From the NCBI GenBank assembly GCA_029265085.1, contig JAJUJY010000144.1, forward strand, positions 1 to 10,691: a stretch of DNA of 10,691 nucleotides. The letters run 5' to 3'. Positions within the stretch are counted from its first letter, which is position 1, and each line of letters starts with the position of its first letter. The DNA comes from Chloroflexota bacterium (GTDB lineage: Bacteria; Chloroflexota; Anaerolineae; Anaerolineales; Anaerolineaceae). This document shows, in pieces, positions 1 to 6,585 of this stretch. The position numbers were made by a program, and so were the translations under genes. The notes below the pieces were generated by a model that was not told where the DNA came from, did not search any database, and saw nothing but the letters and a program-made list of their open reading frames with translations.

Positions 1-1278
1 AGCGGGTAAATCAATGATGTCACCGCGTGGTGTAAACACATATACGCGGTCTTGGAATACGTCGCTTTTCATTCCATCGACGAATTCTTGAGCATCTTCG
101 ATTTCTTGCCGCCATTCCATTAACTTTCGCAGCCAGTTGATGCGCTGTTCATACAACTCATCGCGCGGACCGCGTTCTTTATACCGCCAGTGAGCAGCAA
201 TACCGTATTCTGCATTTTGGTGCATTTCTTGTGTGCGGATTTGCACCTCAAGCGGTTTGCCATCATCGTAAATTACCGCTGTATGGATGGATTGGTAAAA
301 ATTATCTTTTGGTGCGGCGATGTAATCATCAAATTCTTGCGGAATTGGCCGCCAATGAGTATGAATAACGCCCAACGCCATGTAACAGGTGGGGATATCC
401 TGGACGATCAGACGTACTCCGCGCAGATCGCGGACCATTTCGAAAGGTTTCCCGCGGTCAATCATTTTTTTGTAAATCGAGTAGATATGTTTCGGACGAC
501 CTGAAATTTCTGCGCGAATTCCGTTTTCACGAAGCAAAGATTGAAGATTTGCAATGATTTGATGAACCTGATGCTCACGATCTTGCCGGCGTTCAGCCAG
601 GTTTTCTGCAATTTCACGGAATTTTTCAGGGTTCACATAGCGGAAAGCCAGGTCTTCCATTTCCCATTTAATTTGCCAGATACCCAGCCGGTTCGCCAGG
701 GGGGCAAATATATCAAGAGTCTCCTGGGCGATCCGTTTTCGCTTGTCCTCAGGCATATATCCAAGTGTGCGTAAATTATGCAAACGGTCGGCTAATTTAA
801 TCAATACTACGCGGATATCATCACCCATCGCCAGGAAGACTTTGCGAAGTGTCTCATTTGCAAGATCACGTTTCTTCCCGCGGATTCCTAAAGATGGTTC
901 TGGGATTGGTTCGTCTTCTTTTATTAGTTCGTCGATGTGTTGATCGCCACGAGATACCCGCGGAAGGTTGGTTAATTTTGTGACTCCATCTACCAAACGC
1001 GCAACTTCTTCACCGAATTCATGGCGGATGTCATTTAGAGTAACTTTTGTGTCTTCAACGGTATCGTGTAACAGACCGGCAATTACGACCGTAGGGGGGA
1101 CTTGCATTTCCGCGAGGATGGCTGCAACTGCGATGCAATGACTAACATAAGGTTCACCTGAAGCTCGCCTTTGGTCCCGGTGGGCTTCTTCTGCGAACTT
1201 GTAAGCACGCATAATCAATTCCCGGTCAACCACGGAATAGTTTTGAGGCAAGATTTCCATTAAACTATCGATTTTCAT
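1..1278 (-). CDS. rel: Bifunctional (p)ppGpp synthetase/hydrolase, Rel/SpoT family (5' part, runs off left edge)
   Basis: This gene makes and degrades the alarmone (p)ppGpp in the cytoplasm during the stringent response. I translated 426 codons on the minus strand without a stop. An HD hydrolase domain fills about residues 25-200. The metal and catalytic set looks intact: H47, H71-D72, the E75-D76 pair, D164 and N168. The synthetase domain follows at about 240-370, with the G-loop GRPKHIYSIYKKM at 260-272, D284, Y328, H332 and E344 in EVQIRT. A TGS domain begins near 410 (RVYVFTPRGD). Both halves therefore look active, fitting a bifunctional Rel rather than a synthetase-only RelA. The start is ATG at 1278, with GAGG six bases upstream. 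The HD domain carries about 25 extra residues (roughly 104-135) compared with the Streptococcus Rel I remember. The rest of TGS and the C-terminal regulatory domains lie outside the window. Confidence 0.95.
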   Translation of the reverse strand, partial: MKIDSLMEILPQNYSVVDRELIMRAYKFAEEAHRDQRRASGEPYVSHCIAVAAILAEMQVPPTVVIAGLLHDTVEDTKVTLNDIRHEFGEEVARLVDGVTKLTNLPRVSRGDQHIDELIKEDEPIPEPSLGIRGKKRDLANETLRKVFLAMGDDIRVVLIKLADRLHNLRTLGYMPEDKRKRIAQETLDIFAPLANRLGIWQIKWEMEDLAFRYVNPEKFREIAENLAERRQDREHQVHQIIANLQSLLRENGIRAEISGRPKHIYSIYKKMIDRGKPFEMVRDLRGVRLIVQDIPTCYMALGVIHTHWRPIPQEFDDYIAAPKDNFYQSIHTAVIYDDGKPLEVQIRTQEMHQNAEYGIAAHWRYKERGPRDELYEQRINWLRKLMEWRQEIEDAQEFVDGMKSDVFQDRVYVFTPRGDIIDLPA

Positions 1279-1365
1279 TGATGTCCTCTTGCCAGGATCA
1301 TGTGCTTTGATTTGGCCGGGTTCGGTTTCATCCAACAATAAAACTCAATTCCTGGATTTTTAAAT

Positions 1366-1377
1366 GATTGATCAATC
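1366..1377. promoter_or_regulatory. 12-bp perfect palindrome in the rel leader
   Basis: GATTGATCAATC reads the same on both strands. It lies between the candidate rel promoter and the rel start, a few bases downstream of the predicted transcription start. That position would suit a repressor operator, but a single 12-bp AT-rich palindrome can arise by chance, and I recognise no regulator for it. Confidence 0.25.
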
Positions 1378-1393
1378 CACCGATTTGCTCTTA

Positions 1394-1423
1394 AGTATAC
1401 CTTTTTATTTCAATGTGGTGCAA
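1394..1423 (-). promoter_or_regulatory. Weak candidate promoter for rel
   Basis: On the minus strand there is a good -10 hexamer, TATACT (1394-1399). A poor -35, TTGCAC (1418-1423), lies 18 bases upstream. Transcription would start near 1387 and give a leader of roughly 110 bases before rel. The rest of the 1279-1523 gap shows no gene and no clear terminator for the upstream vWA gene, so read-through into rel is possible. The call rests mainly on the -10. Confidence 0.35.
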
Positions 1424-1523
1424 GCAAATTGTCCAAGATTTCTGTGGGTTGTCTTGGGTGTGGAAGTAATTAAGTTAATGCAATGCGGATTGTATCCGAC
1501 CGTGAAACCTATTTGGAAATGAT

Positions 1524-4019
1524 TTAAGACTGGATACAAATAGCACTTCGCCAGTACAACAGGTCGTCACTAAAGCTGGATAACAGGATTTTGTCAGCTT
1601 CGACCTTTTTCCCGGTAATTGCATATTTGATTAAGTCTTCCTCAGTATTTATTTCGTCTGGCAGGTTATTCAGACCATTTGAATTTAAGACAGCAAATGC
1701 AAAGTGCATTGGTGCTGAAGTGGGCGATGGAGTTGTGCTGAGATATTTTTTTGATAATTCCATATGTTCATTCAAATTTGTTGCCAGGCTTAATTCTTTG
1801 AATGTAATGGCAAGCAGATATTGAACGAGACCGCTGGCTGCTTGAGTCTGAATCCAGGCGATAGCTTTGCGGATTTGCGAGCGGAAAATTCCAGTTTGAG
1901 TGGTATGACCATCGCGGACAAATGCTAAAATCGCCAATGTTGTGTGCAATGGATCATTGTCCCATGAGCCATTTGCTTTTTGCGTGCGAGCAAGGTGGCG
2001 TAGAATATCCGCTCGAGAAGTTCCGGGCGAAATTTGTGGAATATCCATAAACGGCTCGGATGAGGGAGAATAAGGGTTAGCAGCCCCTGTGTAATCCGCT
2101 GGCATGCTAAAGGGTTGTGCTGTATCTATCGGTGGCAGCGCTTTAGAATATTTTACGAATGATGCGTGAATGTTTCCAGGAAGAGGAGGTGCAAAACGTG
2201 GAATCGATGGTGCTGCTTGTCCTATGAATCCTGATATATCCAGTCCTTTTGGCAAGGGGTGTGCGATATTTATTTTTTGAGGTTGATCGCCATGGGTTAC
2301 CTGGGCGGAGTCCACTGCGGTAAAAGCCGTAAAAGGCGTAACCAGTTGATGTTGTAGAGCCAAATCGCGAATCTCATCGATTGTTTTAGAGGTTAATTCA
2401 GCCGATTTGTAGAGCAGCTCATCGATTTTTTGAGACGCCCAGATCCGCTCAATTGATGGGTTCAGAAAATTGGTTTGTTCAAAATTAATTTCAATTTTTA
2501 CAGCGTTTCCAGAGAAAACACCGCAGAGGGTGAGACGAGGTTTTTTCGTTTTGGATTTGAACCTTCCGCAAATTTCCAGGGTTTGGCCATAGTAAACATC
2601 AGGAATGATGGCTGGGAAATAATCAATGAATTGATCCGTGCTTTGGATCGTCAGATTGGTGAGTAATGGATAGGAAATTCGATCTTGAAAACGGATCATT
2701 GCTTCTTCAATATCTTCATCTACTTGTAAAAATTCTGCGCAGCCTTTGCCGAAGGCAGCAAGTTTGTTTAATAAATATCGGTTTACAGAAGATCCAATTC
2801 CGAAGGTAAATAACCGTGACTGCCCGATTTGTTTATAAAGGAGTTTAAGGGCGCGTTCTTCTGCCGAAACTGCACCGTCTGTCAGGAAAATAACATATTT
2901 TTGACGTTGAGGATGGTTTGGAACTTTTAAAGCAGCCTCTAATGCAATCAGAATTTCTGTCCCTCCGCGGCCTTCAACCTGATCCAAAAATTGGTCTGCC
3001 CGGTCTAATTCATGCTGGTTGATTGGACATAATTCGGGTGAAAACCAATCGGTTAAATCATCGAATAATAAAATATTAAACCGGTCGTCTGGAGTCAGGG
3101 TTCGCAAACAAGCCCTGAGGGCATTGCGAGCCTGAGCAATTGGTTCTCCAGACATTGAACCTGACCGGTCTAATACAAAAATGAAATCCCTGGGATAAAT
3201 CGTTATGTTTTCAGGGAGTCTGGGTGGGGTCAGGCAAGCCAGAAAGACCTTCTCGTTATTTTGATTGGAAACCACCCATCCGGTTGGTGTTATTTCAGGA
3301 TTTGATAATGCATATCTGAGGATAAAGTCATGGTCGGGGATGGCTGGTTCGGCCAGGGTTACTTTCACCCGGTTTTCATCAATAAAATCCACCCTGATTG
3401 GATGGCTTGGACTGACTGGGGATTGAATACCTGTGCCTGCGTCAATCGAGAGATCGATTTGAACTTGCCCAATGGGTTCATCCTTGCCTGCTATTGATAT
3501 ATTTACTCCGGCAGACTCTTGACCGGCATCTTCACGGTGATACCTGGGAGTGATTCCCATCGGGAGCATGAATTCGTAGGATTCATCTTGAAATTTCACC
3601 CGGCCATTTACTCGGATGGATGTTGTGATCTCTTGCTGGGGAAGTAGATTGGTAATTTGGATTGAGAACAAGTTTGGTCTGCGCTGCTCAAATAATGCAG
3701 CCTGTTGTCCTGATTGGCGCGCTTCATTAAAGGCTTGCCTGGCATCCTCTAATTCATTTATTTTGCCTTTGATGACACGCTCCCCAATTTTAAGCTCAAA
3801 TCCAGCGATCGAAGCACTTTCCGGTAAGGGAAATAGGTATTCCACCTCAGATACTTGTTCAAAGGGATTGGAAAAGTGTTGTGTGATCAGTGTGGAATAA
3901 ATTGGGCCGGTAATATACCCGGAGATGTGCGTAAATTTTAAGGGTAATGGAGTTGATTGGCTATCCTGGACAAACATTTGGCCTGATTTTACCGGTTGGG
4001 GTTGGGTAGGTATGGGCAT
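1524..4019 (-). CDS. VIT and vWA domain protein with C-terminal QW-type helical segment
   Basis: The protein has 831 residues from the chosen start. A VIT domain (vault/inter-alpha-trypsin type) lies at about 20-140. A von Willebrand A domain lies at about 275-450 with a complete MIDAS metal site: DRSGSMS (D284, S286, S288), GGT with T354, and TDG with D381. A low-complexity Pro/Ser-rich linker follows at about 600-665. The C-terminal helical region contains QKANGSW (about 680-686), like the QW motif of alpha/alpha-barrel proteins and the tail of VWA5A-like proteins. I see no signal peptide or membrane segment, so it is probably cytosolic and may bind protein ligands through Mg2+. The molecular function of bacterial members is largely unknown. 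ATG at 4019 has GGAG six bases upstream; an ATG 12 bases earlier (4031) has no Shine-Dalgarno. The gene starts 18 bases after merR ends, so they form one operon. Confidence 0.88.
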   Translation of the reverse strand: MPIPTQPQPVKSGQMFVQDSQSTPLPLKFTHISGYITGPIYSTLITQHFSNPFEQVSEVEYLFPLPESASIAGFELKIGERVIKGKINELEDARQAFNEARQSGQQAALFEQRRPNLFSIQITNLLPQQEITTSIRVNGRVKFQDESYEFMLPMGITPRYHREDAGQESAGVNISIAGKDEPIGQVQIDLSIDAGTGIQSPVSPSHPIRVDFIDENRVKVTLAEPAIPDHDFILRYALSNPEITPTGWVVSNQNNEKVFLACLTPPRLPENITIYPRDFIFVLDRSGSMSGEPIAQARNALRACLRTLTPDDRFNILLFDDLTDWFSPELCPINQHELDRADQFLDQVEGRGGTEILIALEAALKVPNHPQRQKYVIFLTDGAVSAEERALKLLYKQIGQSRLFTFGIGSSVNRYLLNKLAAFGKGCAEFLQVDEDIEEAMIRFQDRISYPLLTNLTIQSTDQFIDYFPAIIPDVYYGQTLEICGRFKSKTKKPRLTLCGVFSGNAVKIEINFEQTNFLNPSIERIWASQKIDELLYKSAELTSKTIDEIRDLALQHQLVTPFTAFTAVDSAQVTHGDQPQKINIAHPLPKGLDISGFIGQAAPSIPRFAPPLPGNIHASFVKYSKALPPIDTAQPFSMPADYTGAANPYSPSSEPFMDIPQISPGTSRADILRHLARTQKANGSWDNDPLHTTLAILAFVRDGHTTQTGIFRSQIRKAIAWIQTQAASGLVQYLLAITFKELSLATNLNEHMELSKKYLSTTPSPTSAPMHFAFAVLNSNGLNNLPDEINTEEDLIKYAITGKKVEADKILLSSFSDDLLYWRSAICIQS

Positions 4020-4037
4020 TTTGAACTCCATTTGAAA

Positions 4038-4472
4038 TTATGGTTTGAATATCCGGTTTGCTTCAGAAATTAATTCTTCTAATTTTTTCTTTTGAGTGGT
4101 CGTCAGATTTTGTGGCGCAGAAATTGAAATTCCATGGGGTAGATCGTATTGCAGACGAATTTTGGCAGGAATTCGGGCTGAGACACTCTCGGATTGATTT
4201 TCGCCAGATTCACAAATTTTACGAATGGTTTCGAGAGCATGGTTTGAAAAATATTTTCGGATATCATCCAGACGTAATCCCTGATTGCGTAATCGAGGAA
4301 TCGCTTTTAACCTTATCAAGTGCTCTTCAGAATACCTTGCGGCTATTCCCGAACTTTCTGGGGGAGGAAGGATGCCTTGTTGGGTATAAAAATGAATAGT
4401 CCGGCGAGGAATTCCGGTTTGTTCGCAGATCTCTTGGATTGAGTAACCTTGTTTTTTCATCATTTTTAACAT
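4038..4472 (-). CDS. MerR-family transcriptional regulator
   Basis: This is a DNA-binding regulator, about 144 residues long from the chosen start. The MerR winged helix-turn-helix covers about 9-75, with YSIQEICEQTGIPRRTIHFYTQQGIL and then a wing with RYSEEHLIRLKAIPRLRNQGLRLDDI. The remaining 70 residues have only one cysteine (C87) and no CxxC pattern. It is therefore not an obvious metal or redox sensor; its ligand is unknown. An open frame reaches upstream to an ATG at 4511, but that ATG lies inside the promoter spacer, upstream of the predicted transcription start, and cannot be used from this promoter. ATG at 4472 is the first usable one. ATGs at 4463 and 4460 are alternatives; none has a clear Shine-Dalgarno. 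It is the first gene of a pair with the VIT/vWA gene and probably controls both through the inverted repeat in its promoter. Confidence 0.88.
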   Translation of the reverse strand: MLKMMKKQGYSIQEICEQTGIPRRTIHFYTQQGILPPPESSGIAARYSEEHLIRLKAIPRLRNQGLRLDDIRKYFSNHALETIRKICESGENQSESVSARIPAKIRLQYDLPHGISISAPQNLTTTQKKKLEELISEANRIFKP

Positions 4473-4494
4473 GGGTATTGTATTGTTACATTGA

Positions 4495-4517
4495 TATAAT
4501 AACACTGTCATATTATA
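4495..4517. promoter_or_regulatory. Inverted-repeat operator in the merR promoter
   Basis: TATAATA and TATTATA form perfect 7-bp arms around a 9-bp centre. An outer TTGA/TCAA pair extends the symmetry, offset by three bases on one side. TGACAGT also occurs twice, 13 bases apart, in the same stretch. The repeat covers the spacer and the -10 element, the place where MerR-family dimers characteristically bind, so autoregulation is the natural inference. Confidence 0.6.
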
Positions 4518-4524
4518 CTGTCAA
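4496..4524 (-). promoter_or_regulatory. Near-consensus promoter for merR-vWA
   Basis: On the minus strand a perfect -35 TTGACA (4519-4524) is followed by a 17-base spacer and a -10 TATTAT (4496-4501), five of six consensus bases. Transcription should start near 4489, about 17 bases before the chosen merR start. This is the strongest promoter in the window. A normal 17-base spacer differs from the 19-20 bases of classical MerR-activated promoters, so repression is at least as likely as activation. Confidence 0.82.
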
Positions 4525-4527
4525 TAT

Positions 4528-4565
4528 AAAAACACGCTTTCAGGTGCGATATCCTGAAAGCGTGT
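4528..4565 (-). terminator. Rho-independent terminator after the HAD gene
   Basis: A 13-bp perfect stem (arms 4532-4544 and 4553-4565, 8-base loop) is followed on the minus strand by a run of U residues. It ends 22 bases downstream of the HAD stop codon and directly abuts the merR promoter, separating the two transcription units. The other strand has no T run after the stem, so it works in one direction only. Confidence 0.88.
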
Positions 4566-4587
4566 CGCAGCATTAGGAAGAGTTAAG

Positions 4588-5262
4588 TTAATTCCGTGAT
4601 GCCTGGAGATGTTGAAGAATGTGGTTAAGAGGGACCTGCTCCAGGGATGGAATAATCCAATCGGCGTGTTGAATAGGTAAATTCATGCTGACCTGATTGG
4701 GTATTGCCACTGTAAAAATACCGGCAGATCGGGCTGCGGTAATACCGTTCGGTGAATCCTCAAATGCTATGGCCTGATTGGCTTGGATATTTAACCCGTT
4801 AAGGGCTGCCTGGTAAAGTTCTGGATGGGGTTTTACTTTTTGGACCCGTTCGCTGGTAAAAATTACCTCAAAAAAATGCCGCAAATTTAATCTTTCAAGG
4901 TGCCCGACAACCCATTCTGAATTTGAACTTGAGGCTAATCCGATCTTTAATCCTAATTGTTGAGCTTGCTCTAGGGTTTTGAGAATTCCAGGCATTGGTC
5001 CCGCCTGTGTTATTTTTTCAAGCGCCATGGCCCAGTAACGCGCTCGCAGGGATTCTCGATCGACCGGTTTGCCAACTTGCTTCTCCAAAAACCCTAACAC
5101 ATCAAACTGGTTCGCGCTGGTCCCGAGGCATTTTGCCCATTCTTCCACGGGGAGCACGGCGTTATATTCTTCATAAATCTGGCACCAGGATTGGTATTCC
5201 GGAAATTCAGTGTCAAGAATGACACCATCAAAATCAAATATTATGCCTTTAATTTCTGTCAT
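4588..5262 (-). CDS. HAD-superfamily hydrolase, beta-phosphoglucomutase/phosphatase-like (subfamily IA)
   Basis: This is a soluble 224-residue phosphoryl-transfer enzyme of the haloacid dehalogenase superfamily. Motif I is DFDGVILDTE with nucleophile D10 and acid/base D12. A helical cap of about 15-85 fits type C1. Motif II is the SSS at 111-113, motif III is K144 in VKPHPELY, and motif IV is E168-D169 in AFEDSPNG. The EDSxNG signature and length fit beta-phosphoglucomutase-like and sugar-phosphate phosphatases. The exact substrate cannot be read from sequence. An open frame extends 22 codons upstream to 5328, but that extension runs through a perfect hairpin and has no family similarity. ATG at 5262 starts right before the conserved MTEIKGIIFDFDG and has AGGA about eight bases upstream. 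The gene has its own terminator downstream. Confidence 0.88.
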   Translation of the reverse strand: MTEIKGIIFDFDGVILDTEFPEYQSWCQIYEEYNAVLPVEEWAKCLGTSANQFDVLGFLEKQVGKPVDRESLRARYWAMALEKITQAGPMPGILKTLEQAQQLGLKIGLASSSNSEWVVGHLERLNLRHFFEVIFTSERVQKVKPHPELYQAALNGLNIQANQAIAFEDSPNGITAARSAGIFTVAIPNQVSMNLPIQHADWIIPSLEQVPLNHILQHLQASRN

Positions 5263-5274
5263 TGTCCTATTCCT

Positions 5275-5305
5275 AATAAAATGAGTGGAGCAATCTGCTC
5301 CACTC
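5275..5305 (-). terminator. Terminator-like hairpin between the DAO gene and the HAD gene
   Basis: Ten-base perfect arms GAGTGGAGCA/TGCTCCACTC (5283-5292 and 5296-5305) with a 3-base loop are followed on the minus strand by ATTTTATT. It sits 113 bases after the DAO stop codon and 13 bases before the HAD start codon side. It may end the alpha/beta operon. Because it lies directly before the HAD ribosome binding site, it could instead act as an attenuator or a translation-control hairpin. The T tract is interrupted, so termination may be partial. Confidence 0.6.
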
Positions 5306-5343
5306 AACCAGCTTAATCGGTGATCCAAGAATAATTTTTGGAG

Positions 5344-5380
5344 AGCGATTCAGAAATGCACTTTATTCTAATCGCTTTTT
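5344..5380 (+). terminator. Plus-oriented hairpin with T run, no plus-strand gene
   Basis: AGCGATT (5344-5350) pairs with AATCGCT (5370-5376), and AGAA/TTCT continues the stem with one bulged base, giving 11 base pairs around a 10-base loop. Five Ts end the structure on the plus strand. No plus-strand gene lies upstream, so it might stop antisense transcription, or be an RNA fold in the minus transcript. Confidence 0.35.
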
Positions 5381-5417
5381 GGCATTTTAAAGCTGCTCTA
5401 TCAAAAATTTCACCTTT

Positions 5418-6584
5418 TTATTTCAGTAATTCTTGACCGGCAAATTGTCGGTATGGGGACAAATAACTTAAGATTTCAAGATCAGACTCACTCAAGTTGT
5501 TTGCGACAATGCGGGTCAGTAATTCGCCGATCCCAGGACCAAGCATGAAACCCTGACCGCACATGCCAATGGCTTGAAGGAATCCCTCGACTTCTTTCGT
5601 GTAGCCAACAATCGGGAAGCCATCGGGTGTCATCGGGTACAATCCGCGCCAGGTGCGCCGGATGCGGATGTTTTTTAAAGTTGGCATGATCTCGATCATA
5701 CGTTTAGCAACCATCGGCAGAAATTCACTGGTTTCTTGGATGTCATATCCCCAGGCATTGGGTGATGGTGTAATACAAAAAACGATCTGTCCTGTAATAT
5801 GCTGGTAAAAATAATAATTTGATGATCCCGGGGCAGGGCGGATATCTACAATCATGGGGTCTAAAAAGTGCGCTACTGCTTCTGTGATGGCTGCTTCGTG
5901 AGAATCCGGTTTTACGGGGAAGTCTAACCCAGCCATTAATCCAATCTCTCGTGCCCAGGCTCCGGCTGCGTTCACCACCACATCCGCTGAATATTTTGTT
6001 TGAGAGGTTTCCAAACCAATAATTTTTCCGCTTTTTACGATGAGGTTGGTTACTGGTTCATGATAATGGAAATCAGCACCAGCTGCTTTCGCATGGCGAT
6101 AGAAGGCGTGAATCGCTAACAGGGGAGAGGCACTGCCGTCTTTGGGAGAATAGGTTCCTCCAATCAAACCATCAGCTTTTAAAGCTGGAGCGACTTCTAA
6201 GAGTTGCTTTTGATCCAACCAATCAATATCCAGGCCAAAGGATTTTTGAATTACTAACAAGTCTTTGAGAATTTTTTCTTCACGTTCTCGGTATGCAACA
6301 AAGGAATATCCTCCCTGATACCATTCAATATCATCACCGTAGGTCTCTTTCCAGGTGGAGAAGATATCCAGGCTGCGGAGGCATAATCGAATTTTGGCTG
6401 GATCAGAATGGGTGGCTCGAATTCCTCCAATAGCCCGTTTGTTAGACCCTTGCCCTACAGAAGCGCCAGGATCAAGTACCAGAGTTTTATACCCAGATTT
6501 TGCGAAGTAAAAAGCTGCCGGGGTGCCGACCGAGCCAGCACCGATAATGATTACGTCGTAATGTTTGGGAGCTGCTTCAGGCAT
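5418..6584 (-). CDS. DAO-family FAD-dependent amine/imino-acid dehydrogenase, catalytic (beta) subunit
   Basis: This is a flavoprotein of the D-amino-acid oxidase/sarcosine oxidase fold, 388 residues. The N-terminal Rossmann FAD motif is VIIIGAGSVG (11-20), with an acidic residue D38 at the end of the second strand. A second FAD contact VNAAGAWAREIG lies mid-protein. The C-terminal GFPIVGYTKEVEGFLQAIGMCGQGF...GIGELL is typical of DAO enzymes. It resembles sarcosine oxidase beta, HcnC, the opine dehydrogenase and L-proline/hydroxyproline dehydrogenase catalytic subunits. The substrate is probably a secondary amine or amino acid, but which one cannot be told. The start is ATG at 6584, one base after the alpha stop codon, with AGGAG ten bases upstream. 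Earlier ATGs at 6593 (spacing too short) and 6617 overlap alpha. No signal peptide is seen. It forms an operon with the electron-transfer subunit. Confidence 0.88.
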   Translation of the reverse strand: MPEAAPKHYDVIIIGAGSVGTPAAFYFAKSGYKTLVLDPGASVGQGSNKRAIGGIRATHSDPAKIRLCLRSLDIFSTWKETYGDDIEWYQGGYSFVAYREREEKILKDLLVIQKSFGLDIDWLDQKQLLEVAPALKADGLIGGTYSPKDGSASPLLAIHAFYRHAKAAGADFHYHEPVTNLIVKSGKIIGLETSQTKYSADVVVNAAGAWAREIGLMAGLDFPVKPDSHEAAITEAVAHFLDPMIVDIRPAPGSSNYYFYQHITGQIVFCITPSPNAWGYDIQETSEFLPMVAKRMIEIMPTLKNIRIRRTWRGLYPMTPDGFPIVGYTKEVEGFLQAIGMCGQGFMLGPGIGELLTRIVANNLSESDLEILSYLSPYRQFAGQELLK

Positions 6585-6585
6585 T

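Noticed and set aside
190..943. Plus-strand open frames opposite rel
   Set aside because: The minus strand encodes an uninterrupted Rel protein with all catalytic motifs; the plus frames are shadows.
1279..1523. Possible riboswitch or small RNA upstream of rel
   Set aside because: Only a short CGGAT/ATCCG hairpin and an AT-rich palindrome are seen; no riboswitch core is recognisable.
1524..4019. A ternary or toxin-type defence system around the vWA protein
   Set aside because: vWA proteins occur in several anti-phage systems, but no ATPase, kinase, phosphatase or nuclease partner is adjacent; the HAD gene is split off by a strong terminator.
4058..4399. Plus-strand open frame of 113 codons antisense to merR
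   Set aside because: It mirrors a gene with clear MerR homology, has no ribosome binding site and matches no family.
4473..4511. Longer N-terminus for merR (13 codons)
   Set aside because: These codons lie between the -35 and the predicted transcription start, and the extra residues do not fit the MerR family.
5263..5328. Longer N-terminus for the HAD protein (22 codons)
   Set aside because: It runs through a perfect hairpin, and the HAD fold begins right after the internal Met.
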